From an uncultured Eubacteriales bacterium (GTDB lineage Bacteria; Bacillota; Clostridia; Oscillospirales; CAG-272), in the NCBI GenBank assembly GCA_900546695.1, contig URDX01000046.1:1-10602 (forward strand): 10,602 bases of DNA, written 5' to 3'. Shown piece by piece: positions 6,867 to 10,602 of the stretch; position 1 is the first letter of the stretch; the number at the start of each line of letters is the position of its first letter. A program made the position numbers and the translations under genes. The notes beneath the pieces are model-generated. The model did no database searches. It saw only the letters and a program-made list of their open reading frames with translations, and was not told the origin of the DNA.

Positions 6867-6914
6867 AAAGCCGCCGAATCGAACCGCGTAACAGTCCGAT
6901 TCGGCGGCTTTTTT
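6867..6914 (+). terminator. Intrinsic terminator of the DUF4317 gene
   Basis: A perfect 15-bp stem (6867-6881 with 6897-6911), GC-rich in its core, closes a 15-nt loop and is followed by a run of six T (6909-6914). It lies 134 nt after the stop codon. In the 3' region between (6733-6866), a small hairpin CTGCT/AGCAG inside an ATTGC/GCAAT pairing can be seen, but no known RNA element was recognised. Confidence 0.9.
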
Positions 6915-7031
6915 ATGATTCCGACCTGAAAAACGGGGGCTTGTTTTTGCACTGTGAGGAAAACGGCTGCACATCAAAAGCTGTAGCATTAAATACAGAA
7001 ACTCTATGTTTTTCCTATCCGAGACATAAAC

Positions 7032-7305
7032 TATACTGACCACCATTATTTTTGCGTTTTTGGTTCGTACAAGTTTAGCCCCGGCTCGGCGGGAGATAAA
7101 AAAGATGCAGAAGCGTCGAAAATCGTCACGTCGCCGTACAAGCGTACGTCATGCGGCGAAATCGGGCGCAGAAAAATCGAAAACATAAAACTTCATGCAG
7201 GAAACCGCAAGGATTCCGACACAATTATTTGCAAAGTTGATTATACTGAAAACCGGGTATGCACTTCTGTTTTCGCTTTTTCGTTCCGGACGATTTTAGC
7301 CTCCT
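7032..7305 (+). repeat. Intergenic structured repeat, copy 2
   Basis: Flanking landmark boxes occur twice: tatact at 7032-7037 and again at 7242-7247, a period of 210 nt, and ctttttcg at 7276-7283. The core 7092-7140 matches 85-133 in 48 of 49 bases. The inner hairpin is CGTAC-AAGC-GTACG (7135-7148). The outer arms are weaker here (TCGC 7131-7134 with GCGA 7156-7159). The second hairpin is GGAAACC-GCAA-GGATTCC (7200-7217), with one mismatch. The right end runs into rsmJ: the ttttagcc of the box gives the rsmJ stop codon. The stretch 6915-7031 between the DUF4317 terminator and this repeat shows nothing I recognise. Confidence 0.9.
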
Positions 7306-8039
7306 CTGATGCAGTCGTAGCGGATGGATTTGCCTATATAGGTGTGCGATGGAGCGATTCCCGCAAGCCTCGGTCCGTGCAGCGGTCTTTTAACCACAAT
7401 TTTCTCCGCCCCCGTATCAAGCGCCGCCTGCATCAGCTCCTCTTCATCGGTACAAGGTGCTTCAAGCCGACCGAGCAGCTGAAATTTTTTCTTGACCGAG
7501 CCGCTTTTCCGCCGCTCGGGAAACATCGGGTCGAGCAGGACGGCATACGGCGTATATTCAAGCTTCCTCAAAGCTTGAATGCTGTCCTCGCGGTGCAGAT
7601 GCATCCGCGACGCGATATCGCGCATTCCGCTGTCTGCGGCGCGCTCGAGCGAATCTGCGAGCAGCGAGGCTATGATGGGGTCGCGCTCGTACAGCTCGAC
7701 CTCGTATCCCGCCGCAGCGAGCAGAAACGAATCGTCTCCGAGTCCCGCAGTTGCATCTATGACACGCTCGCCGTGCGGCGTGCCCTTTCCGCATACCGCG
7801 CGGACGACAAATTCCTCGCGCAGCCGCCGCGGCTGTATCCGCCCCGCAAGCGCGGAAAGATCGCCGCGCAGACCGACCGCGCCGTCGCCGAGCGACAGAC
7901 CGTCCGCATCAAGCGTCAGCCGCAGCTCGCCCGTCTGCGGCGATTCCGAAAATTCGAGCCCGAGCGAACCGGCAAGCTGTCGCGCCGCATCTTCAAAGCC
8001 TACGCCCGCACATACAACGGGTCTATTGTTCGTCTGCAT
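7296..8039 (-). CDS. rsmJ: RsmJ-like 16S rRNA (guanine-N2) methyltransferase
   Basis: RsmJ (old name YhiQ, DUF548) transfers a methyl group from S-adenosylmethionine to N2 of G1516 of 16S rRNA in E. coli. The 247-residue product shows SAM motif I VIDATAGLGDD at 93-103, the acidic motif ELYERDP at 115-121, and the catalytic-region DPMFPERRKSG at 170-180. It also has VVKRP at 215-219 and a C-terminal RYD close to the family's usual RFD ending. Length agrees with E. coli RsmJ (about 250). The ATG at 8037-8039 has a strong AAAGGAGGG at 8047-8055, 7 nt upstream. Promoter and leader lie at about 8040-8226. The gene is convergent with DUF4317, and its last codons and TAA lie within repeat copy 2. 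The family is best known from Gammaproteobacteria, so activity on the same base is inferred. A related SAM-dependent enzyme with another target is possible. Confidence 0.85.
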   Translation of the reverse strand: MQTNNRPVVCAGVGFEDAARQLAGSLGLEFSESPQTGELRLTLDADGLSLGDGAVGLRGDLSALAGRIQPRRLREEFVVRAVCGKGTPHGERVIDATAGLGDDSFLLAAAGYEVELYERDPIIASLLADSLERAADSGMRDIASRMHLHREDSIQALRKLEYTPYAVLLDPMFPERRKSGSVKKKFQLLGRLEAPCTDEEELMQAALDTGAEKIVVKRPLHGPRLAGIAPSHTYIGKSIRYDCIRGG

Positions 8040-8217
8040 AGCATTGCCCTCCTTTTTGCTCTCTTATTCCGCACGGCGGTTAGTGTGCTGAGCAGTCTCC
8101 GCGATGTTGTGCCTGCGATTGGAGCACGGAACGGTCACCATTGCGATGTCGCGCCGCCGCACCGCTGTGCCTGATACGATAGATGCCTCTGCCGCGCCGC
8201 CGTTCTGTATGAACTTA

Positions 8218-8226
8218 ATTATAGCA
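8218..8226 (-). promoter_or_regulatory. rsmJ promoter, extended -10
   Basis: On the minus strand TGC-TATAAT (8218-8226) is a perfect extended -10. The hexamer 17 nt upstream is only TTTCCT, so the -35 is weak. The start would be near 8211, giving a leader of about 170 nt. A 25-codon ORF in that leader has no visible ribosome binding site and was not called. Confidence 0.55.
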
Positions 8227-8276
8227 TATTTCCGACCGAAAGGAAAGGAAAAGTTTATTCGCTGCGTTGGACGTGC

Positions 8277-8319
8277 GGGGATGTGTGGGATGTGTAGGGA
8301 GTGCGGTGTGCGGAGAGGG
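8277..8319 (+). other. G-run cluster upstream of the rsmJ promoter
   Basis: Four G runs (8277-8280, 8287-8289, 8297-8299, 8317-8319) lie in a G/T-rich, C-poor stretch. The first three loops are short (6, 7) and the last is 17 nt, so a quadruplex on the plus strand would be imperfect. No gene or known element was recognised between 8227 and 8395. Confidence 0.25.
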
Positions 8320-8421
8320 TCGGAATAACGGTCGGAGCTGCTGCGTATCGGGAAATGTGCTATGATGCGAATTATGTCGGTTTCCGTGAGCGAAACTTTT
8401 ACCTGAAAATTGCATTTTGTA

Positions 8422-8450
8422 TTGCTTTTACCTGAATTTTGTGGTAGAAT
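8422..8450 (+). promoter_or_regulatory. Promoter with upstream direct repeat
   Basis: TTGCTT (8422-8427), a 17-nt spacer and TAGAAT (8445-8450), with TGG before the -10, form a plausible sigma-A promoter starting near 8457. The 11-mer CTTTTACCTGA occurs at 8396-8406 and again at 8425-8435, 29 nt apart. The second copy overlaps the -35, which suggests a regulator binding site. Confidence 0.5.
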
Positions 8451-8456
8451 TCTAAT

Positions 8457-8556
8457 AGGGAAACGGCGGAATCGGGTGCTTTGCGTGTCGGGCGAACAGC
8501 CGCGCTGCGCTTTCCGCACGAGCGGTGATTCATCACCGCACTGTTCTGTTTTAATT
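8457..8556 (+). ncRNA. Putative structured small RNA or long leader
   Basis: The transcript expected from the promoter at 8422-8450 has no ORF of note. It can fold with GCGGAA (8466-8471) pairing TTCCGC (8512-8517), enclosing a GGC-GAACA-GCC hairpin. A second hairpin follows, GCGGTGA-TTCA-TCACCGC (8522-8539), and then a T-rich tail (8540-8556) that resembles a weak terminator. The result would be an RNA of about 95-100 nt. It does not match SRP RNA, 6S, tmRNA or a riboswitch I know. It could instead be the distal leader of the acyl-CoA ligase gene, with the second hairpin as an attenuator. Confidence 0.3.
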
Positions 8557-8585
8557 AATATGTTGTAAACTCTGTGTGTTTATCC

Positions 8586-8614
8586 TTGACAATGCAGCCC
8601 CTTTGGTGCATAAT
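8586..8614 (+). promoter_or_regulatory. Promoter of the acyl-CoA ligase operon
   Basis: A consensus TTGACA (8586-8591), exactly 17 nt of spacer and CATAAT (8609-8614) predict a start near 8621. That gives a leader of about 90 nt before the ATG at 8710. Confidence 0.75.
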
Positions 8615-8621
8615 AGCGATA

Positions 8622-8638
8622 GTAATATACCATATTAC
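8622..8638 (+). promoter_or_regulatory. Operator-like inverted repeat at the transcription start
   Basis: GTAATAT-ACC-ATATTAC is a perfect 7-3-7 inverted repeat that begins right at the predicted start site, where a bound dimer would block RNA polymerase. It does not match the FapR, FadR or FabT consensus sites I know. It is an AT-rich site, so chance cannot be fully excluded. Confidence 0.45.
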
Positions 8639-8709
8639 ATGAAGTGGTGTTTGCTATCGGTTGCCTTGACGCATCGGAGCGCCCTTCATATCTGAAAGGA
8701 CAGAAAATA

Positions 8710-10350
8710 ATGAGTAAGGTATATAATATCCGCGATATTTCCTCGATCCGTGATATGGTCGAGACAAGCTGCGAACTCTTTGCCGACAATCCCGCATTTC
8801 TCAGCCGCGACGGCGAGACGGTAAATACCGTAACATACGCCGAGGCGGGCGAGGATATCCGCGCGCTCGCTACCGAGCTGACGGCAAGGGGCTGCCGCGG
8901 AAAGAAGGTCGCCGTAATGGGCGCGAACTGCTATCAGTGGGCGCTTACCTACCTTGCGGTATGCAGCGGCGTCGGAATAATCGTTCCCGTCGACCGTGAG
9001 TATACCGGCGAGCAGATCAGCTACGTCATGCGTGATTCGGGCGCGGCGATGCTCATTCACGGAGACGGCGTTTCGACGGCGGTCGAATCGGCAGGGCTGT
9101 CGGTTCCGACGGTCAAATTTTCCGAGCTCGGCGAGCTCGTCGCATCCGGCAAAGAGCGTGTAGCGGCGGGCGATACGTCGTACGACGATTACAAGCTGAA
9201 CCCCTTTGATTTCGGCGTGCTGCTCTATACATCCGGCACGATGGGCGCGTCAAAGGGCGTAATGCTCTCGCAGTACAATATCTGCAGCAACGTCATGCAG
9301 GCGATGCGCGTTATCCGCGTTTACGAAAACGACCGCGCGCTTTCGGTGCTTCCGCTGCACCATACCTATGAGTGCGTTGCGGGCTTTCTTTCCTTCTTCT
9401 TCTCGGGTGCGTCTATCGCATATTGCGGCTCGCTGCGCACGCTGATGAAGGATATGCAGATCTTTCAGCCGACCGTTCTCGTCGTAGTTCCGCTGATGAT
9501 GAGCTCCTTCTATAAGAAGATTCAGAGCACATACGGCAATATCCGCGGCGGTAAGGCTATCTATCGTGCTCAGACGATGCTCGCACGCGGTGCGACCGAC
9601 GGCATGCGGCGCAGGCTGTTTTCGCCGATAGCAAAGGTGTTCGGCGGACATCTCCGCGCACTCCTCTGCGGTGCCGCTCCGCTGCCGAAGGAAATTTTCC
9701 GCGCGTTCCAGTCATACGGCTTTTCGGTATTTGTCGGCTACGGTCTTACCGAAACATCGCCCGTGTGCATGATGCATACCGACGATTATCAGAGCCCCGA
9801 TGATGTCGGATTTCCTATCGCGGGCGTTCGCGCCCGTCTTGTCGACACCGACGAGAACGGCATCGGCGAGCTTGAAGTGAAGGGAAATAACGTCATGCTC
9901 GGCTACTATAATAACCCCGAGGCGACTGCAGAGGTGCTGCACGGAGGGTGGTTCCGCACGGGTGATCTCGCGCAGCGCAAGGAGAACGGCGCGTACCGTA
10001 TCACGGGGCGCACAAAGAGCATGATAGTTGCCGAAAACGGAAAGAAGATATTCCCCGAGGAGCTTGAGCTGCATCTGGCGAATATAGAGGGCGTCAGCGA
10101 CTGCCTTGTTTTCCGCGACGGCGAGGGACACATAACCGCCTCCGTGCTGCCTGACGATGAGCTGCTTGCACGCGAGGATGCCGCACAGTATCTGTGCGCG
10201 CAGATAGCAAAGATAAACGAGGGCTTCCCGCGTTATAAGCGCATGGATACGCTTGTGATACGCCGCGACCCGTTTGATAAAACCACAACGCAAAAAATAA
10301 AAAGAAACAGCCCCGAAAATCTCGGGACCGAAGGAGGAATACGCATATGA
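8710..10350 (+). CDS. AMP-forming acyl-CoA ligase (long-chain fatty acid type)
   Basis: This enzyme of the ANL superfamily activates a carboxylic acid with ATP to an acyl-adenylate and passes it to CoA; a fatty acid is the most likely substrate. The 546 residues carry the P-loop YTSGTMGASKG at 173-183, GYGLTETSP at 343-351 and GWFRTGDL at 413-420 (Asp419 binds the ribose). The hinge is at GRTKSM (433-438), and TTTQKIKR at 525-532 gives the catalytic Lys529. All core motifs are intact. LPLHHTYE (214-221) fits the acyl-binding region of long-chain ligases. No carrier domain follows. The ATG at 8710 has GAAAGGA at 8694-8700; an in-frame GTG at 8644 has no such site and would add 22 poorly conserved-looking residues. 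Its stop overlaps the start of the next gene. An aryl or medium-chain substrate, or transfer to ACP rather than CoA, remains possible. Confidence 0.93.
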   Translation: MSKVYNIRDISSIRDMVETSCELFADNPAFLSRDGETVNTVTYAEAGEDIRALATELTARGCRGKKVAVMGANCYQWALTYLAVCSGVGIIVPVDREYTGEQISYVMRDSGAAMLIHGDGVSTAVESAGLSVPTVKFSELGELVASGKERVAAGDTSYDDYKLNPFDFGVLLYTSGTMGASKGVMLSQYNICSNVMQAMRVIRVYENDRALSVLPLHHTYECVAGFLSFFFSGASIAYCGSLRTLMKDMQIFQPTVLVVVPLMMSSFYKKIQSTYGNIRGGKAIYRAQTMLARGATDGMRRRLFSPIAKVFGGHLRALLCGAAPLPKEIFRAFQSYGFSVFVGYGLTETSPVCMMHTDDYQSPDDVGFPIAGVRARLVDTDENGIGELEVKGNNVMLGYYNNPEATAEVLHGGWFRTGDLAQRKENGAYRITGRTKSMIVAENGKKIFPEELELHLANIEGVSDCLVFRDGEGHITASVLPDDELLAREDAAQYLCAQIAKINEGFPRYKRMDTLVIRRDPFDKTTTQKIKRNSPENLGTEGGIRI

Positions 10351-10490
10351 AAAAGAGCCATGTTCTTGTTATCGCGCTCAGTGTGATAGGTACTATCGTG
10401 ATGCTGCTCAGCACGCTCACCGTGCTCTCGCACCGCCTGCTCGGCAAGGAGTTTTCCATCGACGATAACGACTTTGAAGATTTATTGTGA
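10347..10490 (+). CDS. Small single-pass membrane protein (47 aa), coupled to the acyl-CoA ligase
   Basis: The start codon overlaps the stop of the ligase gene (ATGA at 10347-10350), and a strong AAGGAGGA at 10331-10338 lies inside the ligase end, so translation is very likely coupled. The product starts MKKSHVLVIALSV and has one hydrophobic helix at about residues 5-28. A basic turn (SHRLLGK) follows, and then an acidic end (DDNDFEDLL). This could be an uncleaved membrane anchor or a signal-peptide-like segment too short to leave a sizeable mature peptide. I do not recognise a family. Coupling suggests that it works with the ligase, for example by holding it at the membrane where fatty acids arrive; this is inference. 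Downstream, 20 nt after the stop, repeat copy 4 begins its conserved box. Confidence 0.75.
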   Translation: MKKSHVLVIALSVIGTIVMLLSTLTVLSHRLLGKEFSIDDNDFEDLL

Positions 10491-10498
10491 TTCGCCGT

Positions 10499-10602
10499 CC
10501 GTCTCGGGAGGCTAAAAAAGCGCAGACCGAAAAAGCGAAAACAAGGTATTTAATGACGGCTTTAGTATAATCTAACTTGCTTAATGATGTCGGAATCCTT
10601 GC
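10499..10602 (-). repeat. Intergenic structured repeat, copy 4 (inverted, cut by the window edge)
   Basis: Read on the minus strand, this has the right half of the unit. GGATTCC (10592-10598) is followed by tatact (10564-10569) and ctttttcg (10528-10535). The 34-nt segment 10510-10543 is the exact reverse complement of 260-293. Spacing between the landmarks equals that in copies 1-3 within a few bases. It lies directly after the 47-aa gene. The rest of the unit should lie beyond 10602. Confidence 0.85.

Noticed and set aside
6839..7039. 66-codon plus-strand ORF after DUF4317
   Set aside because: It runs straight through the intrinsic terminator stem and T-run at 6867-6914, has no ribosome binding site, and no family was recognised.
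8064..8141. 25-codon leader ORF upstream of rsmJ on the minus strand
   Set aside because: There is no ribosome binding site and no runs of a regulatory amino acid or attenuator stem.
7344..8174. 276-codon plus-strand frame over rsmJ
   Set aside because: It is antisense to a gene with clear SAM motifs and has low-complexity Arg/Ala content, so it is a shadow.
8644..8709. GTG start extending the acyl-CoA ligase by 22 codons
   Set aside because: There is no Shine-Dalgarno sequence before it, while ATG 8710 has GAAAGGA at the right distance.

Overview
The window looks like chromosomal DNA from a GC-rich member of class Clostridia, probably a gut Oscillospiraceae/Ruminococcaceae relative. The evidence is a Mini-ribonuclease III, a DUF4317 protein, a SpoIIIE/FtsK-type translocase with a 4TM-like N-terminus, a ROK glucokinase, AGGAGG-like ribosome binding sites and sigma-A-type promoters. 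The lineage is inferred from gene content, not from an rRNA marker. No phage, plasmid, transposase, CRISPR, tRNA or rRNA gene was found.

Layout from left to right. (1) 1-301: an intergenic repeat array downstream of ftsK. (2) 305-3499 (-): ftsK/spoIIIE with an unusually long Ala/Gly/Ser/Thr-rich linker. Its promoter (3624-3652) diverges from that of mrnC (3712-3740). (3) 3802-4251 (+): mrnC, followed after 31 nt by glcK (4283-5233), probably one operon, with a palindrome over the junction and a strong hairpin after glcK. (4) 5325-5517: a diverged repeat copy, then the DUF4317 gene (5605-6732) with a clear intrinsic terminator. (5) 7032-7305: a third repeat copy that supplies the stop codon of the convergent rsmJ gene (7296-8039, -). 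(6) 8040-8709: a 670-nt regulatory region with the rsmJ promoter, a G-run cluster, a promoter with a putative structured small RNA or leader, and a near-consensus promoter with a palindrome at its start site. (7) 8710-10350 (+): an AMP-forming acyl-CoA ligase, translationally coupled to a 47-residue single-pass membrane protein (10347-10490). (8) 10499-10602: a fourth, inverted repeat copy cut by the window edge.

The genes are mostly housekeeping: chromosome segregation, 23S rRNA maturation, hexose phosphorylation, 16S rRNA methylation and fatty-acid activation. They do not form one pathway. The most unusual content is the intergenic repeat family. Four loci share fixed spacing between landmarks and hairpins whose arms have changed together between copies. 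Two copies also carry a Shine-Dalgarno-preceded, arginine-rich micro-ORF in the same frame. Second in interest are the candidate small RNA upstream of the acyl-CoA ligase and the coupled 47-aa membrane protein.
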